Shown here piece after piece: positions 1-9,999 of a stretch of DNA of 64,000 nt. The notes under the pieces are model-generated. The model had not been told where the DNA came from. It searched no databases and was given only the letters and a program-made list of their open reading frames with translations. Location: positions 404,528 through 468,527 of the forward strand of contig JAGTXO010000026.1 in the NCBI GenBank assembly GCA_019448385.1, written 5' to 3'. Position 1 is the first letter of the stretch. The number at the start of each line of letters is the position of its first letter. Both the position numbers and the translations under genes were made by a program. This DNA comes from Diacronema lutheri. Its lineage: Eukaryota; Haptophyta; Pavlovophyceae; Pavlovales; Pavlovaceae.

Positions 1-1716
1 ACAAGCGGGCGCGGCGGGTGGCGCGCCCTTCGCCGCTGCTCCGCCAAAGTCCGCAGCGGGGAGCGCACGGACCCCTTCGCCGTGCACGCCGCCAAGCCAC
101 TCTTGCCCAAAGACGCCGCCCCACTTGACGGGCAGCGCGCCGGCGGCCGCCGCGGCGGCGAGCGCGCACGCGAGCACGCGCAGCGCGTCGGTGGCGCGCG
201 CGTCGCCGCGGAGCGCACGGAGCGCGCGCGGCCAGGTGTACCAGTCGTAATAGTCGTCGTCGTCGGTCATGTCCGCGTCCTCGAGCGGGCCAGGCGGCGG
301 CGCGTCGCGCGCGTAGAAAACGATGAGCTCAGCGCCCGCTTGGCCGCCCTCGTCCGCGTGCAGCACGACGGGCGCGAGGGCGTGCACGGCGACGAGCTCC
401 GAGTGCGCGTCGATGTCGCACAGCTCGGCGGCGGCGCGCAGCGCGGCGTCGAGCTCGGTCTCGCCGTGCGCCGCGCGCACCGTCGGAAAGCGCATTCCGC
501 GCCACACGGGCGGCGAGGCGAGGGAGCGCACGAGTACGAGCCTGTTGCCGCGAAGCACGCACGCGCCCACCTCCCGTGCACCGTCCGCGCGGCTGTCCGG
601 CGACGGTGCGCTCGGCGCCCATCGTGCGGCTGTTCCCGCCCCTGCGCCCGCGCGGCTGTTCCCTCCCCTGCTCGGCGCCCATTGTGCGGCCTCGCCGCTC
701 GGCGCGGGCGCGGGCTGCGCGCCAATCTGCCCCGACTGCGCGCGCACGTTGATGACGCGCTGCCGCTGCGCCGCCCTGCGGCTCAGCTCGGCCACCGTGC
801 TCGCGGTTGCATCAATCGCGCGCATCTCGTACTGCTTCGTGTACTTGGACATCTCGACGGACACGTCGGCAAACCAGAGCGAGCGGCCGAGAGAATCGAG
901 ACGCTCCGCGTCGAAGGTGTCGCCCGCAACGCCACCGGCCGCGTTCTCGTCGACCGGCGCGTCGGTGGAACGCCGCAAGGCGGCGAGCGCGAGCGCGCGA
1001 ACCCACGGCGCCGAGCCGTCCGAAGCCGCTGGCGCGACGATCGTGCGCCCGGCGGGCAGCGCGTGCCGAATTGCGCGCTCGCGACGCTCGCGAGCAGCCT
1101 CCGACTCGAAGAACACCTCCACCGGTAGCTGCGCGCCCGCCGTGCGCGCGAGCACGCCGTTCACGCACGCGGCGGAGACGGCCGGGTGGACGAGCACGGC
1201 GCGCTCGAGCGTGCCGTCGGGGAGGCAGCGGCCGCCGTTCGAGCAGAGCAACTTGAGCGCAAGCTGCGCGCACGCGCCGCCTGCGACGAGCGTTGCGCCC
1301 TTGAGGCACAGCTTCTCGAGCGCGCGAACGAGCGGCTTGCCGAGCGATTTGCCCATCTCCGCGCACGCGCACTCAGCGGCAATGGCGTCGGCGGCGCCGC
1401 CGGCGTCGGCAACGAGACGCGTGATGTCGACGATGAGAATCGGCGTGCACGCCACGCCGTCGTCACGTAGCAGCGCGCTCTGCGCCGCACCCGCATACTC
1501 GGTCGTCGCACAAGTGCGGCTGGGCGTGCCCGCGCCCGCGGCCGCGGCCGCGCCCGCGCCCGCACACGCTCCGCTCGCGTCGTGCAGCACGACGGTGCAG
1601 CCCACGAGCGCATCGGCGGAGGGCTTGATCGCCGCATAGCCCACGTTGATGCACGACATATGCACCGTCGCCCATGCCTCCTTCTCCGCCTCGGCCGTCC
1701 GTGCCCGGCGAGACAT
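1..1716 (-). CDS. unrecognised protein with a degenerate Nudix-like box, C-terminus cut by window edge
   Basis: The frame is open from an ATG at 1716 to the left edge, so the 3' end is missing. I do not recognise the family. The first half has alternating hydrophobic strands and a G-G-A-C-A-Q turn that could suit an alpha/beta hydrolase-like fold. Further on, residues of the form VLRGNRLVLVRS followed by GETELDAALRAAAELCDI resemble a Nudix domain: the leading Gly-Glu, the Arg and one Glu of the Nudix box are there, but the REUXEE core is eroded, so hydrolase activity is doubtful. An acidic stretch (DMTDDDDYYDWY) follows. Codon use is strongly coding-like, with C or G at third positions. The start lies 39 bp from the start of the divergent transporter gene, so the two probably share a promoter. 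A real gene is likely; the function is unknown. Confidence 0.7.
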   Translation of the reverse strand, partial: MSRRARTAEAEKEAWATVHMSCINVGYAAIKPSADALVGCTVVLHDASGACAGAGAAAAAGAGTPSRTCATTEYAGAAQSALLRDDGVACTPILIVDITRLVADAGGAADAIAAECACAEMGKSLGKPLVRALEKLCLKGATLVAGGACAQLALKLLCSNGGRCLPDGTLERAVLVHPAVSAACVNGVLARTAGAQLPVEVFFESEAARERRERAIRHALPAGRTIVAPAASDGSAPWVRALALAALRRSTDAPVDENAAGGVAGDTFDAERLDSLGRSLWFADVSVEMSKYTKQYEMRAIDATASTVAELSRRAAQRQRVINVRAQSGQIGAQPAPAPSGEAAQWAPSRGGNSRAGAGAGTAARWAPSAPSPDSRADGAREVGACVLRGNRLVLVRSLASPPVWRGMRFPTVRAAHGETELDAALRAAAELCDIDAHSELVAVHALAPVVLHADEGGQAGAELIVFYARDAPPPGPLEDADMTDDDDYYDWYTWPRALRALRGDARATDALRVLACALAAAAAAGALPVKWGGVFGQEWLGGVHGEGVRALPAADFGGAAAKGAPPAAPAC

Positions 1717-1755
1717 AGCCCCGTCGCCGCCCGCGCGGATTCAGCGCGACCGGCG
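1717..1755. promoter_or_regulatory. 39-bp divergent intergenic, probable shared promoter
   Basis: These 39 bases separate the ATG of the minus-strand gene (1716) from the ATG of the plus-strand transporter (1756). Any core promoter for both genes must lie here or inside the coding sequence. No TATA-like element is visible. Confidence 0.35.
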
Positions 1756-2715
1756 ATGGCGGAAGCGCGGGAGGCGACGGTACGACACGACGGAAGGGAC
1801 GAGTGGCACGACGCACCCGAGGAGGCGTGGCGCAAGATCGTGCCAACGCCACTGCGCGCCGCGCGCACGTGCGCGACGTGCTGCTGCGCATCGCAAGACG
1901 AGCGCACACTCTCCGTCACGCTCGTGCTCTTCTCGCTGATCGTCATCTCGCAGTTTGTGGGCGCGTACATCTCCAACTCGCGTGCGCTGCTCATCGACGC
2001 GGGGAGCATGCTCGTCGACGTCGCGACGTACGTGACCAACCTGTGGGCTGAGTGCGTGCCGATGCGCTCCGAGAGCGCGCGTGCGACGCACGAGCTCTTC
2101 GTCGCTGGCGGCTCGCTGCTCGCGCTCTGGGTCATCACGCTCGCCGGCGTGGCGCAGGCGGCCGCGCTGCTGCACGCGAGCGGCGTCGCGCAGCTCACCG
2201 AACCCGAGCCGCCCGGCAGCGGCGCGGGCGTGGACGGCGGCATCGTCCTTGGCTTTGCGTGTGTCGGCATCGCGTTTGATGCGATCGCGCTAGGCCAATT
2301 TGCCGCGTCGTGGCGTGCAGCGCAGCGCGCAAACTCGGCGAAGCACTTGGAACAGCGCGTGCCAGAGCGATTGTCGCTCGCCGACTGCTTGGCGTGCGTC
2401 TGCGGCGCGGCTCTCGAGCTCAACATGAGCTCCGCGCTGGCGCACGTGCTCGCCGACCTGCTGCGCTCGGTGACGACGCTCGTCGAATCCATCCTCATCC
2501 TACGTTGCGGCCTCAACAGCGCGGCGGTCGACGGGCTCGCGGCGCTGTGCGTTGCGGCCGCGATCCTCGTCACGGCGCTCGGCCCCACGCGCCGCTGGTT
2601 TGGCGCGTGCAGCGCCCGGCTCGCGCGCCCGCCACCGGCCGGTGCGTGCGGCGGATCGCCGAGAGGTCGAGCCGCGCACGACCGAGCGCGCCCCGCCGGC
2701 GCGCTGCAGTTGTGA
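1756..2715 (+). CDS. CDF (ZnT-like) divalent-cation transporter lacking the C-terminal domain
   Basis: Single exon, 319 residues, with about six hydrophobic segments. After an N-terminal cytosolic stretch with a CCC cluster, TM1-TM2 contain SRALLIDAGSMLVD, the family's TM2 metal-site region. The usual HxxxD there reads S84-x-x-x-D88. TM5 retains a full HxxxD as H230-V-L-A-D234 in ALAHVLADLL. This pattern identifies the cation diffusion facilitator family, proton-coupled exporters of Zn2+, Mn2+ or similar ions. Two features are odd: a serine replaces the first His, which in the family affects metal selectivity, and the protein ends about 45 residues after TM6, so the usual cytosolic dimerisation/metal-binding domain is absent. 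The loop with EPEPPGSGAG between TM3 and TM4 is not His-rich. The 1756 ATG is the only Met before TM1 in frame. The family call is good; the substrate is not known. Confidence 0.75.
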   Translation: MAEAREATVRHDGRDEWHDAPEEAWRKIVPTPLRAARTCATCCCASQDERTLSVTLVLFSLIVISQFVGAYISNSRALLIDAGSMLVDVATYVTNLWAECVPMRSESARATHELFVAGGSLLALWVITLAGVAQAAALLHASGVAQLTEPEPPGSGAGVDGGIVLGFACVGIAFDAIALGQFAASWRAAQRANSAKHLEQRVPERLSLADCLACVCGAALELNMSSALAHVLADLLRSVTTLVESILILRCGLNSAAVDGLAALCVAAAILVTALGPTRRWFGACSARLARPPPAGACGGSPRGRAAHDRARPAGALQL

Positions 2716-2809
2716 CGCGCGGCGTGCGCGCCAGAGGCCCCCCCTTCCCTCCCCTGGCTTTCTTTTCGCTCAATCACAAATCGGCATCCAGCCTAGCGCG
2801 GCTGGGAAG

Positions 2810-4134
2810 TCAAGACCGAGCGAAGGGCAGGCGCACGCCGTGCGGCGCTGCGGCGCGCTGTGCGGCTGTTGGCCGGCTGATACTCTGCAGCAGCCGGCGC
2901 AGCTCGTCGCGCGCCTGCTGCTGCTCGCGCTTGGAGACGACGGTGGCGCGATTTTGCGCCACCTCATCGCGCAGCTCGTCGTCCAGCTCGAGGTCCATCT
3001 CCTCGGCCGCGCGCTCGAGCCAGTCGGAGCTCGCGCGCTTCTTGCGCGCGTCGTGCAGCTCGGCGTCGAGCTTGGCCGCCAGGTTGATCGCACGGTGCAC
3101 GCGCGGCAGCACGTCGGTGAGCGAGCCGAGCGCGTCGTACGGCGCGAAGCCCGCGGCGCTCTGCGGGCCGAGCGCGTGGCAGACCATCCGGTACCGCTTC
3201 TCGTCCGCCGGCTCGACGAGCGCGATGCACACGCCGTCGGCGTGCGCGCGCGCCGTCCGTCCGGCGCGGTGCACATACGCCTCGACCGTGTACGGCATGT
3301 GGAAGTTGATCACGTAGTCGAGCCCGCGGATGTCGAGGCCGCGCGCCGCCACGTCCGTCGCGAGGAGCACGCCGCCCTCCTGCTCGCGCGCGCGCGCACG
3401 CGCAGCGTCACATGTCACGCGTCACGTGCGGAGGCGCGTGGCACGCGCGCGGCCGGCGCACGCGGGCACAGCACACGTCGCGCGCGCGCGCGCGCGCGGC
3501 GCGGCGCGGCGCACGGCGCGCGCGCACCGTCCGCTTGAACCTGTCGAGGTGCTGCAGCCGCTGCCGCTGCTGCATGGACGCGTGGAGCGTGATTGTGCGC
3601 ACATCGAGGAGCGGCAGGAGCGCACCCAGACGGCGAACGGTCGCGATCGAGTTTGCAAAGACGATGCCGCGGCGCGGGGCGAGGGAGCGGATAAGCGCCC
3701 AGAGGAGCGCCTCCTTGTCCTCGGGCAGGCACGCGAGCTTGCGCTGCTGCAGCGTCTCGACGGTGAGCGCCTGCGTCGAGAGATCGACGACCTCGACCTC
3801 GTTGTGGAACTTGAGCTCGTCAAGGAGCCGCAGCATCGCGGGGTTGCCCGCCGCGCCGTCGATGGTGTGCGCGTCGGCGCCGCTCGCAGCCAGCGCCTTG
3901 CGCCGCCGCTCCTGCTCCTTGGCCCTGGCCTTGGCCTTGGCTTTGCCCGGCTTGCCCGCCGCCATCGTGCCCGCGCCGCCCCCCTTGCGACGCATTTGAG
4001 CGGGCAGCGTGAGCGTTGCCGAGAAGAGAAAGGTCTGGCGGCCGAGCCGCACGGGCGCGCGCTCGTCGGCGTGCGGCATGGCGGACGTGGGCGCGTCGTC
4101 GTCGTCCGTGCCGTCGTCCGAGCCGTCGCCGGCC

Positions 4135-4178
<44 letters not shown>

Positions 4179-5612
4179 CGGAGGCTCACGCGCGCCACCC
4201 TCAGCGGCCGCCGCGCGCGTCTCGGCCGCCTCGACGGCGTTCAGAATGGCGGAGAGCTCGGCGTAGTGGCCGGGCGCGACCATCCTGTCCGCCTCATCGA
4301 GCACGAGGAAGCGGACATGCTGCAGTCGCAAGAGGTACTCGTCTGAGTATTGCGAAATGAGTGCCCACAGGCGGCCCGGCGTCGCGACGACCACGGCCGG
4401 CCGGCGCGCGAGCACGCGGCGCTGGCGCGGCACGGCCATCCCACCGACAAGCGAGACGACGCGGAACGCGGGCTCGCGCGGCAACAGCGCACTCATGTGC
4501 TCCTCCACCTGCAGGGCCAGCTCGCGCGTCGGCAGCAGGCAGAGCGCGGCGGGCGCGTAGCGCGGCGGAGCGCGCGCCGCGCCGCCCGCCGCGTCCGCCT
4601 CGGCGAGCAAATGGTGCATGATTGGCAGGCCGAACGCAAGCGTCTTGCCCGAGCCCGTCTCAGCGGCGCCGATCACGTCGCGCCCGCGCTCGAGCGCGGC
4701 CGGGATGCACGCGGCCTGGATGGGTGTCGGGGTGCCGAAGCCGGCGCGCGCGAGCGCGGCGAGCAGCTCGGCGTGCAGCCCGAGCGGTCGCCATGCGTCC
4801 ACGTTGCACGGCGCGCCAGGCGCGCTCGCACCCGCCAAAAGTGGCGCGCGCGCGCCGTCGCGTGCTGCGGCCGCCGGCGCGCCGGCGCGCTCCGCGCCGG
4901 CTGCGCGCGCGCGCCCTGCCTGCGTCGGCTTGACCGCGGCAGCGGCGGCCGTGCGCGCAGCCAGCGCGGGCATCGGCGGCGTCCGCTCGCCCTCCGCGCC
5001 GCTGCCAGCTGTGCCCGCAGCGCGCGGTGCCGCCGCGCGCTTCGCGGCAAGTGCGTCCTCCTTTCCGCGCTGCTGCTCGATGCGGCGCGCCTCGCTGGCC
5101 TCGCGCTTCTTGACGCGCATGCGCTCACGCCGCAGCAGCAGCTTCTCGCGGTGGCGGGCAGCCTTGTCCGCGTCCAGCGTGCCCAGCTTTTGCGGCTTGC
5201 TCGGCCGAGGTTCGGGCGGCGGCGACGCCGCGCACTCGAGCGGCTCCTCTGCGCGCTCCGCGGCAGAGGCCACGCCCTTGCGGCGCTTCTCCCCTCCATC
5301 TGCGCGCGAGGGCTGCGCGGCTGCTTGCGTCTCGATGCGCTTCGCCCGCTTGCTCGGCGCGGCGTCCGGGTCCGCACGCGCCGGCGCGTCCGCGCCTACG
5401 CCATCCGGCGCGCGCTTCTTCTTCTTGGTTGTCGCCGTCGGCGCGTCGTCGAGGTCGGAGCCAGCGGGCGTCACGCGCGTGATGCGAAAGTCTGCGCCAT
5501 CAATCTCCTGTAGGCCCAGGATGCCTCCCTCCTGGCTGTGCCGCAGCCACTCGAGATCGAGCGCCACATCGCTCCAGCCCCCGCCCTGGCCCAACTTGCT
5601 GCGGCGCGGCAT
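2810..5612 (-). CDS. DDX24/Mak5-type DEAD-box RNA helicase (60S ribosome biogenesis)
   Basis: Two exons: 5612-3528 and 3379-2810 (884 aa). The 148-nt intron is GTGCG...CAG, phase 0, and splicing gives [13 protein letters not shown]. All helicase motifs are present: [11 protein letters not shown] (about residue 295), AETGSGKT (316), [24 protein letters not shown] (437), FSATLTLP (529), then [13 protein letters not shown] and HRAGRTAR in exon 2. Two family marks point to DDX24/Mak5: the N-terminal W-x-x-V...[14 protein letters not shown], and the long acidic insertion between the DEAD and SAT motifs, which here carries an Ala-Asp repeat. Mak5 acts in the nucleolus in pre-60S assembly. I start at ATG 5612 (MPRRSKLG); an upstream ATG at 5720 would add 36 unconserved residues. 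The basic N-terminal region (about 90-290) is low complexity. Convergent with the transporter gene, 94 bp apart. Confidence 0.9.
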
Positions 5613-6020
5613 CGTGGCTGGACAGGGTGACGTTACGAAGTCACCTGAGACGTGGGCCACTACTGATCGAGATCGACTGGCGGCGGCGGGACGATGAGGC
5701 TTGCAAGTCCGCAAGGCCACGCGCGCCGCGCGGAATCATGCGGATGCGTGGCAGCAGGGTGGGCGATTCTCGTAACGGGACTTCGCTCCAGCCCAGCTCG
5801 CGGAACGCGGGCTTCGCTGAATCGAATGTCTTCGCTCCAGCCCAGCTCGCTGAATCGAGTTGTGCGACGACATTCTTCGGCTGGAGCACGTCACTGCCCA
5901 CGGACGCTTCTGCCAAAATCGGAATCTGAATCAATCTCCGCCGTCGCGTACTGCGAGAACGAAGGGAGCCTGCCGCCTGGACCAACGTGCGTGTCAACCT
6001 GATGCAGCACGACGTCCACA
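5613..6020. other. intergenic with a 21-bp direct repeat
   Basis: This 408-bp gap lies upstream of the DDX24-like gene and downstream of POLD4. It contains a 21-bp sequence (CTTCGCTCCAGCCCAGCTCGC) twice, at 5781-5801 and 5830-5850, with CGCTGAATCGA repeated in between and after. I see no convincing gene. The repeats could be promoter elements for the helicase gene. Confidence 0.5.
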
Positions 6021-6353
6021 TCACTCCGCGCGCTCGCGCATCAGCCGCTCAAAGACCGACGCGAGCGGGACGCCGTCGGTCCGCAGAAGTTCCGGGATGT
6101 GCGATGGTGGGCGCAGCCCAAAGCGCTCCGCGCGCTCCCAGCGCTCGAGGCGCGTGACCCCGACAGACGGGCCGTACTTGAGCTCGTGGTCGAAAGCGCG
6201 AAGCTGCGCCTCTCGTTCGGAGGCCGAGAGCTCGAGGTCGCTGTGCGGCGGCGCCGAACTCAGCTTGGGCGTCGAGCGCGGCTCAGCATGCGCCTGCTTC
6301 TTGCTCGGAAATAAGAGGCTGGCCTCGCGGGCGCGCTTCGCCGTCTTCGCCAT
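6021..6353 (-). CDS. POLD4: DNA polymerase delta subunit 4 (p12/POLD4)
   Basis: A 110-residue protein, close to the usual size of p12 (about 107 in human). The C-terminal half carries the family signature LRAFDHELKYGPSVG...TRLERWERAERFGLRPP, matching the conserved LRxFDxxxxYGPCxGxxRxxRWxRAxxxGLxPP of POLD4. The N-terminus (MAKTAKRAREASLLFPSKK) is basic, as expected where p12 contacts PCNA, but I cannot identify a clear PIP box. p12 stabilises the polymerase delta holoenzyme in leading/lagging-strand synthesis and is degraded after DNA damage in animals. The ATG at 6353 fits the family length; frame-open sequence upstream is unconserved. Confidence 0.85.
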   Translation of the reverse strand: MAKTAKRAREASLLFPSKKQAHAEPRSTPKLSSAPPHSDLELSASEREAQLRAFDHELKYGPSVGVTRLERWERAERFGLRPPSHIPELLRTDGVPLASVFERLMRERAE

Positions 6354-6570
6354 GCGCCCGGCGTCTGACGCCGCCCAGCAGGAGTCAAACTGGGAGAGGC
6401 GGACTTGCTGAGTTCCTGATTCTTCCCGCGCTTTTCTCGTGCTTGGTGAGTACAATAATGCAGCTAAGCGGCGGTCGCCGGATCGCCGGTCGGCCGCCGG
6501 CGTCCGCAGGCGGCACGAGCCGACGCGGCGCGGGTGGCGTGCGCGCTGGCGCCTGGCGTGCGCGCGCCCG

Positions 6571-9325
6571 TCAATGCGCCGGGCGCGCGGCGGCGCGCGC
6601 GGCACGCCCGCTGCCGCTCACGGCAGCGGCGGCCGCCATTTCGGCCGCCGGCACCGGCGCGCGCCGCGGCGCACGCGCCGCGGCCGGCTCGCGCGCCTGC
6701 CGGCGCGAGTGGCCGAGCTGCGGCATAGCGGCGGCCGGCTCCTCCTCGATCAGCACACCGCTCGCGCGCTCGGCGGCCGGCTGCGCGCGGCGCGCGCGGC
6801 GGTCGCTTTGCAGCCCGTCGACGGCGGCCGCCGCGGCGGCCAGATCGGCGAGCGCGCCGTCGACGCTCGCCGTGCCCGCCGACTTCTCGGCGGCGGGCTC
6901 GGCGGGTCCGCTCGAGCGCGCACGCCTCTCGTCGCGGCGCGAGTGGCGCGGAGGCTCCTCGTCCGGCGAGTCCGTCTCGTCCGTCTCGCCGCCATTGCCC
7001 TCGGGCGGGATAAGCGCGCTCAACTGCTCGAGCTCGAGCGCAAGCCGCTCCTTAGCGCTCAGCGCGTCACGCACCTTGCTTGGGTCGCCCAGCCACACGG
7101 TGCCGTCGGCAGCGGCAACGTCGGGTGCGCCGGCGCGCACGGGCGCGCTCGCGCGCTCATGCGGCGGGCGCGGCGCGTGTGGCGCGCGCGGCTTGTGCGG
7201 CCGCCTCTGCTGGTCGCCGTCAGCGCCTGCGTCGGGCTCGTTGGCGGCATCTGGCTGCGCAGGGCACACGTAGTAGCGGGCGGTGGCATAGACGAGGCCG
7301 CAATTCCAGTTGATCGCAACCTCATTGGAGCGGAAGGCGAGCCAGCCGTCACTCCACGACGTCTCGCCTGCACACGCGCGACGCGCGCACGGCGCGCGCG
7401 GCGGGATGGGCGCGTCGGTAAGCGCGGCGTGGCGCGGCGCGGCGCGGCTCGGCTCTGGGGACGATCGCGCGCGCGCGCGTCGCGCCTGCGGCCGCACCTC
7501 CGTTGGGCCCGCCGACGAGCAGGCCGGGCCATGCTTCAGAGTAAACGATCGACGGGCGGTGGTGCGGGTGCTGGGCGGGCCAGTCGCCCAGCTTGGTGAC
7601 AAAGGACCTGCCCCAGCTGTTCCTGCCAAAGAGGTGCGAGAGAGTGCTGAGTGCTGTCTGCTCCAGAGTTGAGTTTGCGCCATGCACGAGCTCAGCTGCA
7701 TACAGCAGCAGCGACTGGCGTGCGAGCTCGCCGTTTATGCCCCACTTGGTGTACCCGCCAAAAGTGGACGCATATGCATCGTCGCGCCCGGTGCGCACGA
7801 AGAGGTCGGCCACGATCTGCGTGCGCGGTGTGGCGGCGTGCGGAGGACGATGCGGGTTGGGCGCGCAAGAGGGTGGGGGGGGATTCATGCTCGCGCGCGC
7901 GCGCCGATGCGGCCCAGCCCCCTCGAAGCGGCTCTGCTCGGCGGCAGGCGGCCGGCCGGCCGGCGCGCGCGACAGTGGAGCGGAGTGGGCGCGCACCCTC
8001 AGCTGCTCGGCCACCTCGGCGACGAGCGCGGGGTCGCGCGGGTCCGTGTCGCGCGAGCCAACTTTGAGCGTGGCGTAACGGATGGAGCCGAGGTTGCGCT
8101 TGTCGCCCCAGTCGAACTGGTCGCACACCTTGCAGTTGAGCCCCGAGTTCGGCTGGTTGATCTCGCCGCACGTGGCGGACGGCGCGTCAAAGCGGCGGAG
8201 GAAGCCCTCAGTGTCCGCAAGGAAGCGTGGCTCGCGTGTCGTCTCGTAGAGCTCGGCGGCGGCCCAGAGGCGCACGCCGACGTCGCCGTGCCAGTCCTGG
8301 TTGTTGTACGTGCCCGTGCCGAACCCCGACAGGTCGGGCACGACGACATCGGGCTGCGTGGCGAGCGCGTCGTACGCAAGGCGCGCGGCGGCGAGGCACC
8401 GGGCGCTCAACGCGGCGTCGTACGGTGCGAAGATGCGCGCGCACTGCGCGCCGGCGGCGGCGACGTCGCCAGTGGCGGCGGACGAGACGGGCGAAAAGTA
8501 GCGCTGCGCACGGTCCGTGTCGGGCAGGTCGCCAAAGCCCTCAAAGTGCGACGGCGTGAGCTTGTGGTAGACCCACCCGTCCGGCCGTTGCATCTTGAGC
8601 ATCCACGCGACGCCCCACCGCACCTCGTCGAGGAAATCGGGCACGGCCGTCTCGCCGTCGGGCAGACCGAGGTCGGCGCACGCCATCCGGCCCTGGAAGT
8701 GCTCCCACGCGTACATGAGCATCCCGACCGTGATGCCCGTGTTGACGACGTACTTGCCGTAATCGCCCGCGTCGTGCCATCCGCCCGTCGCATCGACATG
8801 CTCGAGGTGGCCGGCGTGCGTGTGCTTGTCGTCGACGGTACCGTCGTTCATGTGGCATTCGCCGTGCTCGTACATCCGACCCTTGGACGTGGCGAGCACC
8901 AGCTCGTCTGACGGCTCGAGCGGCGGCGTCGCCTGGCCGCAACGCGCCATGTAGAAGCCCGCCATCGCCATCCGAAACGGTCGGTTGAGCGCCGTGGGGC
9001 CGACGGGGAAGGGCTGCGTGTGGCCAAGGCCGGCGACGCGCAGCTCGTACGTGCCCGGCTTGGTCAGCGCGCTAAAATTTGCGAGGCACAGCGTGCCGCG
9101 CGTGCGCGATTGGAGCTCGGACAGAGTGCCGCGCAGTGCGTGCGCGCCCGTGTCTACGTCGACAATCGACCAGTTGCCTGCACAGACGGGCGCGGCGATG
9201 GTAGCCAGCTTGAACGCATCGGGCAGGTAGCCCACCACGTTCACCCGTATCGGCTGCGAGCCAGCCGCACACGCGCCAACGAGCGCCGCGAGCGCGAGCG
9301 CGCGAGCGTTGCGCGTGGGGCCCAT
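6571..9325 (-). CDS. secreted GH9 glycoside hydrolase (endoglucanase-like) with long C-terminal tail
   Basis: Three exons: 9325-7997, 7816-7498 and 7367-6571 (814 aa). Both introns begin GTGCG and end CAG; intron 1 (180 nt) is stop-free and in frame, so it looks like coding sequence. A signal peptide is visible (ALALAALVGACAAG). An N-terminal CelD-type Ig-like domain follows (IRVNVVGYLPDAFK...). The GH9 (alpha/alpha)6 domain comes next, with the catalytic-base region GGWHDAGDYGKY near residue 185, the late HHR motif (HPHHRPS), and the acid/base glutamate in NEVAINWN encoded by exon 3. The GGPNG/GETS junction restores the family sequence. Expected activity is hydrolysis of beta-1,4-glucans outside the cell or in the secretory pathway. 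About 230 further residues, rich in Ala, Arg and Glu, follow the catalytic domain and match nothing I know. Confidence 0.88.
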
Positions 9326-9999
9326 CGCGCCGAAAAGGGGAAACGAGGCGGGGCGATCTCCCACCTTTTTTCAAAAAGGGACCCGGCAATCCCTCCGATG
9401 GCAGCGCGGGGAGCGAGCCGCGCGCAAGCACGCGACCAGCCAAGCGTGTCGAATTGGTCGACGCGCCCTGCAGCGACGCACGCTTGGCTGTTCGATGCGC
9501 AGCTGTGCTTCACGGCTCATAGAGCACGCTCGATTGGCCATGCCACGCGGTCGCGGCGCACGTGTTGCGATCCCACGCGCAGCCTGCGCCGCGACGAGCG
9601 GGCGCGTGCGCGGCATCGTCGAACGCGGCGTGCGGGCCGGCGCGCCGCGCGTGTCGCCGAGCGCTCCTGGCACGACGCTCGCCAGCACAGGCGGTACAGC
9701 GCGTGCGCGCCGTCCACGAGCGTGCGCCCACCGCATGCTCGACGACTTCTGAGCGGCGACGGCGCGCTCGCCCAGCGACGAGTGACGCACGGCCATGCCG
9801 GCGTGACGCCTCGTCTCGCCCCGCGTTGCGTCGACATGGCCCAGCCCGCCAGCCGCCCCGCGGACGGCTGTCGGCTGTCGCCAAAACTCGCCACAGACTC
9901 GGGAGACGGGGTTCGACTCTCGAGGCGTGACGAACGGAGCGAAAGCAGTGGGGGCGGCCGGGACGGCAAGGACGCGGCAGGACACGGCATGGGCGGATC
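9326..9999. other. divergent intergenic, no recognisable gene
   Basis: This 674-bp region lies between the divergent starts of the GH9 gene and the FGGY kinase gene. Long frames exist on both strands, but they are Arg/Ala/Ser-rich with no family resemblance and look like GC-driven artefacts. I see no RNA gene or repeat. It should hold both promoters. Confidence 0.5.

Noticed and set aside
1161-2777. Minus-strand open frame of 538 codons
   Set aside because: It runs antisense to the CDF transporter and out of frame with the real minus-strand gene that starts at 1716. Its composition is Arg/Ser/Ala noise.
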